A stretch of DNA of 64,000 bases from Telmatactis stephensoni (Eukaryota; Cnidaria; Anthozoa; Actiniaria; Isophelliidae), in NCBI GenBank assembly GCA_029948255.1, contig JALIZF010001265.1, positions 124,001 through 188,000 of the forward strand, given 5' to 3'. Position numbers and translations under genes: made by a program. Shown in pieces: positions 35,648-54,540 of the stretch (positions are counted from its first letter, which is position 1; each line of letters begins with the position of its first letter). The notes under the pieces are model-generated. The model saw only the letters and a list, made by a program, of their open reading frames with translations. It was not told the origin of the DNA and did no database searches.

Positions 35648-36178
35648 TGCTGGACACTATGTTGAAGTTCGGGAACTCTGCTACAGATATTCGACGGAGG
35701 CATGGTAAATATCGAAATGAGGACCACTAGGCTCCGTGCAGATGTTACCAACCACTTCCCCTGAATATGATGAGTGAACACTCAACAAAATGCTATATTT
35801 AAGTATTCCAATGAAGTCTAGAAAGATCTATAATATTATTAACAACTTCATGACGTGCGCGCCTATTAATGTCAGTAATTTGAACTCCTTTGGTCGAAAT
35901 TCGGTTTCGTGTCCATGGATTTTTTAAGGTGGTCGACTACTTTCTCTCACATAGCAAGTCACGAAAATAACTTTACTTTTATATTCTTGGAGTGATTTTC
36001 ATTTCGTTTCTTAGTTCGTTTGGTAGTAAACCACTCATTTCTTTTCTTTTTTCTTTTTTCTTTTCTTTTCTTTCCTTTTTTTCTTTTTTGATTAAGTTCA
36101 GCCAAGATGCATATGCATGTCGTGCCGGTGACTTTCCAACCAGTACTAGTAAAGAATGTTTTGGATAATCATTCCTAA
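35648..36178. other. GPCR 1 upstream region; nothing else recognised
   Basis: This should hold the GPCR 1 promoter. The complement of 35785-35800 includes an AT-rich AAATATAG stretch, a weak TATA candidate. A T/C-rich tract occurs at 36036-36090. No gene was seen. Confidence 0.3.
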
Positions 36179-37081
36179 TTGCTGGGAGCGAAGCGAGCAG
36201 CAACACTATTCTTGGTGTGGGATTCCTGTGCGATTTATGACGTCACCTTAATATTGATCCACGAACTCGATTTTTATGTACGGTGGTATGTTCATGGCGA
36301 ACCTTGACGTCACGGGGATGAATTGGGATTCCTGTGCGATTCCATTCGAGAGGTTTTATGTTTCTCGAAGTATAAATGAAAATCACAAAATGCTAAGTGA
36401 TATTTTTTCGAGAGGGCAATGTTCTGTTACGGGTCATTTTGCGTATTACTGTTCGAATCGAGGCTCGTCTACGGGCCGAATCAATTCAAGTCAAGAAAAT
36501 AAGTATGAAGTGAGGTCGCGCTGAGAATCTCTGCAATATATTTGGTTACCCCACGAAAGAAAATTTTATACTTTGTATGTGATGGAATTGTATTTATCAT
36601 TCGTTTAATCTAAAGCGTCAAATACAGTAGACAATATATGCGGTATCTTTGACCGTGATGCAACGTACAACTTGCTTTTTAAAATCAGTTAGTTTTATAA
36701 TCATTGCCAACGCTAGCCGTTTGTGATTGTTTGAAAAATTGCTTTTACTCAAAGTGCTAAATATTTTGAACTGTGTGTGTCCGACACTGATCCTGGAGAA
36801 TTATGTTTTGTAGTTCAACATTGAAGGTCAACTAGCAGTGTTCGTCACACAACGCACTACCCTGCGAGCAGAGTCCCCCTTTACCTTCTAATCGAGCGAA
36901 CGAAGGTAAAGGGTGACTCTGCTCGCAGGGTAACAACGCACAAGAGATAGACAAGAAACATTTCATATATCAGAGAAAGCGGTGTACTTTCGTGAGTTTT
37001 AGGGGAACAGTTCTGCTAACGTGGTTACACAACAGCTGTTTTCTGCTCGCAGCACTTCACTTTCTATTAGAAATGGCTAGT
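36179..37081 (+). repeat. Dispersed repeat (GCTGGGAGCGAAGCGAGCAG family), copy 2
   Basis: It matches 21473-22212 and 22786-22833, giving a nearly intact shorter form. It carries a 75-bp hairpin insertion (36858-36932) absent from copy 1, which preserves the empty target. Confidence 0.75.
36858..36932. mobile_element. Hairpin element 2 (TACCCTGCG ends), perfect 9-bp target duplication
   Basis: Two 31-bp arms with one mismatch surround a 13-nt loop. The arms begin TACCCTGCGAGCAGAGTC. The flanking direct repeat is acaacgcac (36849-36857, 36933-36941). The paralogous empty site at about 22133-22150 reads cacacaacgcacaagag, with one copy only. Confidence 0.9.
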
Positions 37082-37105
37082 TAATACAAGTTTATTATTT
37101 TTTTA

Positions 37106-37560
37106 TCTATCCATCCGTATATGACTTATGGTTGTATTCTGTGGGGCAACAATTATATTACCACTCTAAATGATTTGATCAAGCTCCAAATCAGAGCAGT
37201 ATAGAATAATATGTGATGTTCCACTACGAGAACACATAACTCCGTACTATATTGACCTTGATATATTACAACTTCCAGATATTGTGAAATTATATACCTG
37301 TCGGTTTTTTTATGACCACCTTTGTGATTATAAACAGTCTAATTTGAAATTATCTTTAGTTTCTGAGCAGCATAATTATAAAACTCCCAGTACTTCTTCT
37401 GAGCCACTACAGAATCTTTAATAAAGACTGGATTTGAGAAAATTTTGTCCAAATGTCGAACTTATTTTTGGAATAATATTCCTCTAAAAATACGAATTAT
37501 TAAAAACTAAAAAAACAATTTAAAAAGTTACTAAAAATTATTATCTTTAATCAATATTAT
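37106..37560 (+). pseudogene. LINE reverse-transcriptase C-terminal fragment, broken
   Basis: The translation gives PYMTYGCILWGNN, then LNDLIKLQIRAV, and after a one-base shift near 37204 IICDVPLREHITPYY, DIVKLYTCRFFYDHLCD and LVSEQHNY. This has the look of the C-terminal part of a non-LTR retrotransposon polyprotein (post-RT region, pattern TYG..LWG...L..L...Q..A.R). Stops follow in the last third. It is a 5'-truncated, dead copy. The clade cannot be assigned. Confidence 0.65.
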
Positions 37561-39550
37561 TATTTTTTCTTTTCTTTTACTAGTACCTATCTATATCTAC
37601 TTTTGTTATATATCTTGAATTTACATCTTTACTTCAGTATTGTATCTTATATTTTCTAGCATCTCATGCCAATTAGTTCACTATATGTTACCCTCTCTCC
37701 TTTTCTAGTTCTACTTTCTAAAATATTTATGTATGTAAAAATATAAGCAATTTCTTGAAAAAAATTAAAACTTTTCTCTTTAAGTTTCTGTATTTGTAAA
37801 AGAAGAAAATGGAGAAAATTATAAAAAATAAAGAAATAAAAAACACAAACAAACAAACTAGTACTATGTAGTGCGTCTCGCCTTTTATCCGCTGATGAAG
37901 AATTGTGTGGCAATTTTTTATTCTAACTAGGTCCACAAAATAGGTCCACAATTAATAATATCTTTTCTGATCTTTCAAGAAGAATAAGAAGTATATACAA
38001 GGAAATTGGTTGATTGTTCTTTATTACTATAATTAAAAAATAATACAATTTACCAAGATATAGTTATGGAGTTAAACAAGCTGGGAGGCTAAATTTATAA
38101 TTTGCAATGAAATGATCGAAATTCACGAAGGCCTACACATAGATGTATAAATAAGAACACACAAGGAAAACAACAAAGGTGCCTGAATAGCTTTATTATA
38201 TGACAGGCCGGTCCGAAGAAAAATGGAAAAATCTGATTGGTTCTCAGAGCGGTCAGAATCCTCCCGAGTGCGGACCGGCTTTCCGGACCGGCACTGACAC
38301 TTTTTTTAGAAGGAATTCAAAATCGTATGTTTCGCCGCTCGACTTGTTTTTGTCCTGCGGGCTCATAAAAGGTCATATATAGCCAATGGGAAGTGGCGTC
38401 AAATTCAAGCTGTGACGTAAGAAAAGGACCTTGTTTTTTATTTGAAGATTTACTACATCTAAAAACTATTTCTCTCACATTATCGCGTACTACATCAATA
38501 TATATTTTCAGTTGATCTTCCAACGTGAGGTCCTTTTCTTACGTCACGCTCCATACATGGACACTTTTGGCCGAGTGGGGACTAATGCGAATGATAAGTG
38601 AAAATAGCAACAATACCAACCGTACTTTTGACGCTTTTTAAAAATACACAATTCAATATTTTGGATTTTCGTTTTTCACAGATAAGTTCTTAAAAGACGT
38701 GCTAATATTATTGAAAATGGTAAATTCTAGATCAGAATGAGGTCGCTTCTAAAACAGTGTTAGCTTTACTAGGCAGTATGTAGGCCAATGACGTGTGTAC
38801 TTCCGGTGTACCTTGGAAAACTGACAATCACCGTCTATTTTCATTTCCATATCCTAATGTCAAAGGACGATTTTAAAAAACACATTCAGGAAAGATTAAA
38901 GCTTTATTTGTCACCGCTATTATCCATAGATTGATACATATTGTTTTTAATTCCTTAGATCGTTCAGTCAGCATTAATTTTGTCTCCAGTTATCCACAAC
39001 TAGTTTTGGCGGCATTTATAGAGACGAACGAATAGCGCTCCTCATCACGTTGACGTAAGCCTTTATCATTCATGTGCCAACCAGAGAGTGGTTGGCTATT
39101 TTTTCAAAGGAACTTGTGAAATGTTATTGTGAAAATGGTTGGCACATTAGCATTACAATTCGTTTGTTAGTAAACAGTGACAAGCGCTATAGTAGTCAAA
39201 GAACTCAAAGAATGATCAGTCAGAGATTGATTCTATCCTCTTCTGAGTTGTTTCTGACTTGACCTTTTGTGCTTTTATTTTGTTCGGAGATACTAGCATG
39301 TAAATGCTAACTTTAAATCCGAATGAAAACAAAGCTTTATGTAACTATGTATGTATGTTATGTATGTTTCGATAAACCGCAAGAAATGACAGGGCAATTC
39401 AACAATACATTAATACGGCCTCTCATTATAAGGACACCATAGGTTTTTCAGTGCAATATTTTGCATACAACCGTTTTAGACAAAAAGAACAAAATATCAA
39501 ATAATATCGGCAAAGTTTGGTACATGCGTGTCTGAGATATAATGCCCTGT
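37561..39550. other. Intergenic, AT-rich, with small inverted-repeat remnants
   Basis: It holds a terminus related to the 31821 element (TTTATTATATGACA at about 38190) and an inverted pair GTGACGTAAGAAAAGGACCT (38411-38430) / AGGTCCTTTTCTTACGTCAC (38529-38548). The complement of 37656-37951 contains only low-complexity frames. No gene was recognised. Confidence 0.4.
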
Positions 39551-39908
39551 AATGAGCTTTTATCAGGTATTTTTAAATTCGAAAAACAGAAAAAGAATTA
39601 CCATAGCTGGAAAGAGCATGCTAAAATTAGCAAGACAGTGAAGTTCGAAGGAATTAAATCCAAAACTCGCGAGAATATGAATTTTGGAAAAGTGTGAATT
39701 TGTAAGAAAACCTTTGCTGGTAGGCATCTCTTGCCTACCTGCGAATGTTTCCATACAAAATTTCGATTTCGGAAAATTCATATCTTCGTGAGTTTGAAAG
39801 TTACTTCATTCAAACTTCACAGTTTTACTAATTTTGACGTGCTCTTTCCAGCTATGGTAATTATATTTCTGTACTGTGACTTTTGGAATTACATGATAAA
39901 AGCTCATT
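39551..39908 (+). mobile_element. Long-TIR MITE (AATGAGCTTTTATCA ends), copy 1
   Basis: Imperfect arms of about 180 bp start AATGAGCTTTTATCA, share TACCATAGCTGGAAAGAGCA, and meet at the inverse of themselves. The second copy at 44759-45101 lies in the opposite orientation. No target duplication was identified. Confidence 0.75.
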
Positions 39909-40145
39909 TGGGAGAGGTGACACTTTAATCAGCAAACAAACATTGTTTTAATAAATATCCACGCGACGCTTTACTGTAACGTCACAAGGTTTTGTAAAAA
40001 AAATTAACTAAGGCCAGTAAAAGTGTAGCAGTTACTTTTTTCATGCTTCATTATCATTTAATAAACACTTAGCTGTTTTTCCGCTATGTCCAAGGAATTC
40101 TTAACCTGTTTCAACACATTGTAATCTATATCAATGAGGTCATCC

Positions 40146-40625
40146 CATGTTGAGGACAAGAGATGAGAAAACGTATAAAGAGACTCATCAAAACCCTAAG
40201 TCTGTGAGGAGAGGAACCACTTTAGGTCTTTTTTTTACTTTCGCCATTCGAAACATTTCCTTGGGCTGATTTTCATACTTCAAGGGTTGCTACGACCATC
40301 ATGATGAACATCCATCTCCTGATCATGTCTAAATAATACTAATAATACTAATGATGTACTCGTATGACAATTAATCAAGACATTCTCATACCTTCACTTT
40401 TAGTTGATTTCATCCTGAATTTAGTCTTTCTAGCTTATTCTGCACTTCTTCAATTAGCTGGAATCTCTTTCCTTGCTCTTGCACGTAACTTGCCAATAAG
40501 GTGTCGTACGTGTTTGTGGCTGTGGAGCTGGAGCTATTATTTTAGGAGCTGTAACATGAACTGAATTGCAATCGCTTGTCAACCAGTGGTAAAGGTCTCT
40601 GCTCTATAGCCTGACAAAATTGCAG
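40146..40625 (-). repeat. Duplicated block shared with 51292-51765
   Basis: It shares TGATGTACTCGTATGACA, ATACCTTCACTTTTAGTTGA, TCTCTTTCCTTGCTC and CGTAACTTGCCAATAAG with the block upstream of gene D. On the minus strand both copies can be read as LLASYVQEQGKRF followed by a GTATGA donor-like site. The frame (LIEEVQNKLERLNSG) continues further here and is broken in the other copy. It may be an old coding or UTR exon; the identity is unknown. Confidence 0.5.
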
Positions 40626-40659
40626 ACGTCCCCCCCCCAAAAAAAAAGAATAAAAAGAA

Positions 40660-40830
40660 ACGTTTTAGTAGGGGCGAAGGTAGATCGGTCTAGATCGGTT
40701 GAGGTATCCCAAGTTCGACCCTTAGCCACCTCATACTTGTTTTGATCTCTTTCTTCTGTGTATCTTCAATATAGCTAATAACTACTCCTGCAACGGAGCA
40801 CTGATGGCCGGAAAGATCTAGAGCGAAATT
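40660..40830 (+). mobile_element. tRNA-derived SINE, copy (diverged)
   Basis: The tRNA-like box B CAAGTTCGACCC and the tail ACGGAGCACTGATGG match the SINE at 55608-55745 (tail) and the fragment at 15184-15203. It is followed directly by a long poly(G) run. Confidence 0.5.
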
Positions 40831-40837
40831 AAAGGTG

Positions 40838-40873
40838 GGGGGGGGGGGGGGGGGGGGGGGAAGGGGGGGGGGG
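40838..40873. repeat. Poly(G) run, about 34 bp
   Basis: A run of G interrupted only by two A. Low-complexity; assembly length is uncertain. Confidence 0.9.
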
Positions 40874-41213
40874 TTACTGTGGAACGCACTGTCGGCTTCC
40901 TGTTAGATCATGGGCCCCGTTTCTCGAAAAATCCGATAACTTTACGGTCCCGTTAACTTACCCGATAAAGTTTACGGGTGTTTTGTATACGCATCATATG
41001 TAACCAGTTGATGCAAAAGGCCTTTTCCGTAGTCACTGCATTGTGCACTGATTGTGCACGCTCTAGCTACTGCAACATTTCTAGTACCCTAGACTAATAT
41101 TCAAATATTATAGGCTGGTTTCACGTTAATAAAATAGAACAAAGCAAAACCGACAAAACAAAACAAAATGAAATAAAACAAAATAAAGTAAAATGACTAT
41201 GACTGGCTACCTA

Positions 41214-41330
41214 ATGACTGTTAAATATGAGCTCTGCAGTTATCACAATAATATCACTGAAAGATATAATTGTAATGAAAAACCTGGCTAACACCATCGA
41301 TATCGAAGTCTTTCCAACTAGAAACCCTGG
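41214..41330 (-). pseudogene. Isolated SLC22 exon 8 relic
   Basis: On the minus strand it reads GFLVGKTSISMVLARFFITI, then an extra Ile codon, then SFSDIIVITAEL. This is plainly homologous to exon 8 of the intact genes (GFLVGKILMSMVLAKFFITI...LMTAELYPTVVR). The end (IFNSH then stop) has lost PTVVR. No neighbouring SLC22 exon is present on either side for more than 1 kb. So this is a dead remnant of a further array member between C and D. Confidence 0.8.
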
Positions 41331-41545
41331 AAAGTAACAAAGGTATATATCACAGTTATTGTGCCCGGTTTCTTTTGTAGCTGCTAACATGAGAGTGTAA
41401 CCAGGAGACTCGATCAAGCGCACCCGGCTTATGAAAACATCGAGATTCGAACCCGTAATCTTCCAGTTTGAATGCGATCACAAAGCCGCCATATTAGCCT
41501 TAACGTACAAGAGCTGAGCCTGGGCTGCATGTGGTGGCAAGGGAG

Positions 41546-41652
41546 AGAACAACACATCAAACAAACTCAATTCACATATGGCCCAAGCCGGGAGTCGAAC
41601 CAGGATCACAGCGGCGAAAGGCTAGCGTTGAACCACTACGCCACCCTTACCA
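41546..41652 (-). mobile_element. tRNA-derived SINE (second family), copy 2
   Basis: On the minus strand it has box B GGTTCGACTCC and a box A-like GGCGTAGTGG. It shares the ACACATCAAACAAACTCA body with 27138-27250. It sits next to the exon 8 relic. Confidence 0.65.
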
Positions 41653-42659
41653 CCACAATACTGAACGGGCATTTAGTTGATGTGGTGCGTCAGCACTATC
41701 GTTAATAATCAGCATTTCGAAATAGTGTAGCATAGGAACGGCCAGCTAGTTGCAATATTTACATCATGTAAATACTAGCTTTTGAACCATTATGACATGC
41801 CAACTGTTAAAAATGACAAGAAAAGTCGAAAGAACGAAGGATTTGCCGAAGAAAATTCATTGGCCGAAGGACGCGTATGCTGTGAAATCTAAACATGTAC
41901 ACAGGCCACGTGCGCGGATTCTTTGGTCGGTGTAAATAAATACTGAATGTGCTTGAAAACAATGTTGTGTTCTATGAAAGAAATAGTAAACTTGCCCAAA
42001 GTGCTGTGTGGGCAGATTTAACAAGGCGGGGATCTCACATTCTGATCAATGCCCGCGCGTTTTATCTGTTTAGTCTTCAAGATTTAAACAGTTCCCGCAC
42101 ATATACGCTCCCTCGAGAAAGCTTTGGGGCCAATCATTAGTAATCTTAGCTTACTCGACAAAAATGAATACTTATAATGAATAAACTTTGTAATTTGTCT
42201 GTACATATATAGATGCTTATTGGGAGACCAGAAACGACCGAAAGCTTTAATACCGGAGCAAGTTCTAAACGTCAACGTTCTTAGGCCGGGGTATTTTCTG
42301 ATCTTCGAGATTTTCCTCTTTATTGTACATTTTGTTGTCTACTATCATGTATGAATTGTGAGGGGGTCGGCAGTTTTAGCCAATCATAGAATATGGGTAC
42401 TACTTCATAATTAACCCCCACCCCCTCCCCCATGGAGAAAACTCTAAGGTCTTATGCCACGCAGTATTTGCTTGCAAAGTATCACAGGATGTTTTCAATT
42501 TTCTTCTTTCAGGTCAGATCGTTCGTGGTGAGGAATTAGATTCCCAGGACAATAAAAATAAAGTATTTGATGATCAAATTTTCCCAACTAAAACTGCCGG
42601 CCAAGGGAAGCTAATCGTCGTCAATAGAGAAGGAAGGATTGTACATTGTACATACATCA

Positions 42660-49961
<7,302 letters not shown>

Positions 49962-50183
49962 CTGAAAATACAGGCATTTTAATGTTGTGTTTGACAATAT
50001 TTAGTAGACTTTAATCGGTCAAAATTAGAAACTAATTACATGTATTGCGCCTGAGTAGAAACCTTTTTTAACTTTGGTAAAATTTTGCATTTTAAGGAAA
50101 TTGTTCCCGAGAAATTTTAAAGTAAATAGAACAATGTAGAGCTGAGTTTGACGTCATGTCACTTACATTCACTTTAGATATAA

Positions 50184-51172
50184 CTAGACGCACACGTGCG
50201 TTCACTCGTGCCCCGGGAGCCCTCTTCCCCGAGCCGTTTCACGCATTCTTCACCATTCCGGGAAATAGTTAACCGTAACATAAGACCCTTTTTGAATCGG
50301 CTAACTTAAACTAAAGAATACTTGTTTAGTCAATTTGTCTGTCAGCAGCTATTAGTGTTTGCCTTTGTCCTTCTATTATCGTGCATAGGTGTTATATCAT
50401 ATGTCCGACATGCAAAAATATTCCCTGCGAATATACCAGTTTTATTCATTTTTTATTTCACTATGTATCTCAATTCGGTTTGCTGTAAAAACTTCAACAA
50501 CGGTGTTTTTGGCACAATAACAAATCGTGTATTTTTCGGATGTTTTATATATTGAATAAAAGACGTTACGTGACCAAACGCGAAATACAAGGTCAATGGA
50601 ACCTAATTCCATGCAATGGTCTCCGATATTAAAATTCAGTACAAAAACATCAAGATCTCTTGAATGCGAATGAGAAATATAACTGACTTGCTTCTATGTA
50701 TGTTTGTTTAGCAACATGTAGGATGAGAAATTCGTAGATTTCCAGCTCATAGGAAATAGTTCGTATCGCGAGGGCCTCCTTTGAAGTACTCCAATTAGAA
50801 ATGGATATTTAGTCAAAGTATTGGAGATGAAGCTCAAAATAACAGCCCATTCTGAAGCTCTTATAAGTGTCTAGGTATATCTCGAGTTAAAAGCTCCATT
50901 TTACGATGTATTATTCCTAGAAGAGCCTGTCTCTGAAAGCTATTTTCTTTGTAGTCAGCCATCTTGCATTCCTAAAGTTCCTCACTGGCGTTCTCTACGA
51001 AGAGTTTGCACGCGCTCAAAGGTGATGAATGAAGGGCATTGTTTCTTACGCTCTTAACCAATCAGGAGTGCATCACGTGATCGATTGCGCAAGAATGGCC
51101 TTTTCTCGAGACGAAATCAGAAAAATCATTTGCAGTTTATAACTCGTTCCCGGCCTACGGCCTGGACTCGAG
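50184..51172 (+). repeat. Dispersed repeat (GACGCACACGTGCGTTCACT family), copy 1
   Basis: It matches 51865-51896 plus 53877-55125, which is the same repeat split by a 1980-bp element. It supplies empty sites for both that element and the MITE at 54263. The open frame 50322-50555 is not kept in the second copy. Confidence 0.8.
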
Positions 51173-51291
51173 TAAAAATATCGAATAATACGACGAAGCG
51201 AGAGCATATGACACATGCATGAGCAGTCTGAAAATCGGGCTAAATTGATATCTATCTAGAAACATTTTGAAAATTAGGTATTATATTTCAT

Positions 51292-51765
51292 GTTGAAGAC
51301 AAGAGATGGGAAACTTATTGTAAATTTAATAAAGACTCTCATCTAAAACCCTAAGAGTCTGGGGAAACTGATTTACCCTAGAATTGTCTTACTTTTACTG
51401 CACCAAATGTTTGCCTCGGGATTTATTTCAAACGGCCACGATGATCATGCATCTCATAATCATATCTAACGCTACCACATACTGATGATGTACTCGTATG
51501 ACAAATCAAGACATTCTCATACCTTCACTTTTAGTTGATTGCATCTTGTATTTAGTCTTTCTTATTCTGCAAATTTTCAATTAAGACGGAATCTCTTTCC
51601 TTGCTCCTGTACGTAACTTGCCAATAAGCAGATAATTGTCGTGCGTGTTTGTATGTGGCCAAGAGTATATTATTTTAGGAACCGTAACATGAACCGCCCG
51701 CAATCACTTGTCAACCGCTGGTAAAGTCTTCAGCTTTACGGCTAACAACTTCTGCGAGAGTTCAA
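51292..51765 (-). repeat. Duplicated block shared with 40146-40625
   Basis: It lies about 1.3 kb upstream of gene D exon 2. It matches 40146-40625 in patches with indels. The minus-strand frame LLASYVQEQGKRF is followed by a stop, so it is not functional coding sequence here. Confidence 0.5.
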
Positions 51766-51896
51766 GTTCAAGTTGAAGACTAAAGTGAAGCTAGTGTCGG
51801 ATTTTTGTGTCGGATGTTTTTGTCTGGTGTCAGTTTTTTCCGGGGGAGGTCAGTAGGTCAAAACTAACTAGACGCACACGTGCGTTCACTCGTGCC

Positions 51897-53876
51897 GAGT
51901 TTCCCTAACTGTCATGGGTCGTGGGTAGTGGGTACAAAGTCGTGGGTCGTGGGTAAAAGTCGTGGGTACCAAAAATGTTTCAAAATTGATAGAAATTTTG
52001 GATGATTACTTCGACCATTGGTAAAGTCGGTAAATAACGAACGAGAGGTTTTTGCCTATAGGTTGAAGTCACGCAACAGGACACCGCGCCGTTAGTACAC
52101 GACTTGTACTAATTTTCTTCCAAAATCAATCGAAATATAAACAAATGATGTAGAAAGTTAAGAATACAAGTCTCAATAAAGTATGTTGTGTGTGTACTGA
52201 TGCAAACCTTGTAAAAGAAGCGTGAAACATACAAGATTTATACTTAGATTTCGTATAGAAATGGACTGCACCATGCTAACTGTACGCAGACTCATACGAT
52301 ATAGAGTGGTTTTCGTATGAGTGGGAACACTGTACGGTTACAATACGATACGGTTAACTTACGGCATGAATGTCGAATGTTTTTGAAGACATTACGGCAC
52401 TGACACGGTCACGGTACGGCGCGGTAAGTTTCCCACTCATACGAAAACGACTCTATTTTCATCACATTTCCAGTTTGTACAATGTTACCAAATTTCAGTA
52501 TTGATGTTTGTACTAGGTTCGCTGACACTAAGGGCCTGTTTACATGGTGATAGGGTCACCCTTCAGGAGGGTCACCCTACTAGAAGGGTGACCTCTATTG
52601 TTTTTCGTGGTTGTGTTTACATGTCAGGTAGGGTCACCCTAGGCCTAGGGCTATGTTATGACCCTTCCAGTAGGGTGACCCTCCTAGGAGGGTGATCCTA
52701 TCTCCATGTAAACAGGCCCTAAATCTGTCTGAAGTAACTTCGCCATAGTGTGATTGTCGGAGGCCGACAAACGGCCATATCTATTTGCGCGCACATCATA
52801 ACCAAAATTGAGCATGAGTGCGCCCGATGACGAAGTTACTAAAAATATTGTTAGTCACGGCGAACATCGAACACACTTAAATACTGAGTTTGTTCTCTTG
52901 GTATTATAGTATATTGATTGTTATTACATCTTTCTTGGTGTTAGTGTTATTTTAAGTTGTTTCAAATATTACTTAATCATGTGCGTTTTATTGAGAATGA
53001 ACAAACTACAGATAATTAGGGTTTTATATTGAGGGGGTACGAAAGAGTATTGGGATCAGTCCAATTTTTTATGATTTCTTTTTTTATGATTCGGATTTTT
53101 TGGGTACGAAAATGCATCTCTAAAATATAAGTAAAAGAATAGAAATAGGAGTACTTTGGTAAAATAGTTCCAAGTCCAGGAATAAATTTGTAAGATTTCA
53201 CTTGTAATTTATTTTATGAAACTGATTTATATTATCCCGGATATTATTTAAAAATAAATGATATTGGCGATTTTTACATATTATCGAAAATTGTGCCACC
53301 CCAATGACCAGTCCGGAACTCTCTCCAAATCTGGAGATGTGGCTGACGTCACGAAATCTATTGTTCAAGTCACATGTCAAAACAATCTTATTCCAATATG
53401 GCGGCCAAAATCACAGTAGCAAATGAGGTTGTGGTCATTTTGCATGTTGTATCGACTCAGAAGGAGAGTTTGAATATATAAACTAAGCTGCAAAGTCTAA
53501 TCCGTTCCTCAGTCACTAATTTATAAAAGAATTAACGAGTCTAACGGTGAAAACAAAGAACGCAATTGAATTTTGCATCGGTACACACACAACATACTTT
53601 ATTGAGACTTGTATTCTTATATAACTTTCTACATCATTTGTTTATATTTCGATTGATTTTGGAAGAAAATTAGTACAAGTCGTGTACTAACGGCGCAGTG
53701 TCATGTTGCGTGACTTCAACCTATAGGCAAAAACCTCTCGTTCGTTATTTACCAATGGTCGAAGTGATCATCCAAAATTTCTATCAATTTTGAAACATTT
53801 TTGGTACCCACGACTTTTACCCACGACCCACGACTTTGTACCCACTACCCACGATCCACGACAGTTAGGGAAACTC
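51897..53876. mobile_element. Mutator-like element with about 290-bp TIRs and 9-bp target duplication, 1980 bp
   Basis: The ends are GAGTTTCCCTAACTGTC... and the exact inverse ...GACAGTTAGGGAAACTC. The arms run from 51897 to about 52195 and 53584 to 53876. They include repeated GTCGTGGGTA units at the tips and CATCATTTGTTTATATTTCG-like sequence further in. The direct repeat actcgtgcc flanks it (51888-51896, 53877-53885), and copy 1 of the host repeat (about 50205-50215) shows the single-copy empty site. Long TIRs plus a 9-bp duplication point to the Mutator/MULE superfamily. The interior has no transposase and carries a nested MITE. Confidence 0.88.
52532..52719. mobile_element. Nested Harbinger-like MITE, TAA duplication, 188 bp
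   Basis: TIR GGGCCTGTTTACATGG / CCATGTAAACAGGCCC is flanked by TAA (52529-52531, 52720-52722). The interior is a run of AGGGTCACCCT-type palindromes. The 3-bp TWA duplication suits PIF/Harbinger. Confidence 0.75.
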
Positions 53877-54262
53877 ACTCGTGCCCCGGGAGCCCCTTTT
53901 AGGAGAGGCTCCAAAGACCGTACTCTTCCCCGAGTCGTGTCACGCTTTCTTCACCATTCCGGGAAATAGTTAACCGTAACATAAAGACCTTTTTTGAATC
54001 GGCTAACTTAAACTAAAGAATATCTGATTAGTCAATTTGTCTGTCAGCAGCTATTAGTGTTTGCCTTTGTCCTTCTATTATCATGCATGGTTATTATATA
54101 TCTCCGACATGCAAAAATATTACCTGCGAATATACCAGTTTATTCAACTTTTTATTTCACTATGTATCTCAATTCGGTTTGCTGTAAAAACTTCTAAAAC
54201 GGCGCTTTTGACACAAACAAATCGTGTATATATTTTTTCGTTCATGTTTCGGATGTTTTATA

Positions 54263-54540
54263 CACCTATTTCAAAAAAGGTTGTCGTACGAGAGGTCTCA
54301 AGCCTACGCGACTAGACCGAAAAGGAGTATGGGTAGTTGTAAAACTATAATTTCTTTTTGGCTTTGGTCGTAATTTTAGCATCAGCAAACAAAGGTCTTT
54401 AATGTATTAGGTCATAAAAAGCTGAAGTTCAGTTATTGGTTGGATATTTATATGATTTTACAACTTAAGTAATATTTACCCATGCTTCCTTTCGGGTGAG
54501 TCGCGTAGGCTTTCGCCGACAACGTTTATTGAAATAGGTA
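54263..54540. mobile_element. Mariner-like MITE (CACCTATTTCAAAAAAGG ends) with verified TA site
   Basis: It is flanked by TA (54261-54262, 54541-54542). The paralogous repeat at about 50540-50560 reads ggatgttttatatattgaat without the insert. Same family as 2546-3140. Confidence 0.85.
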
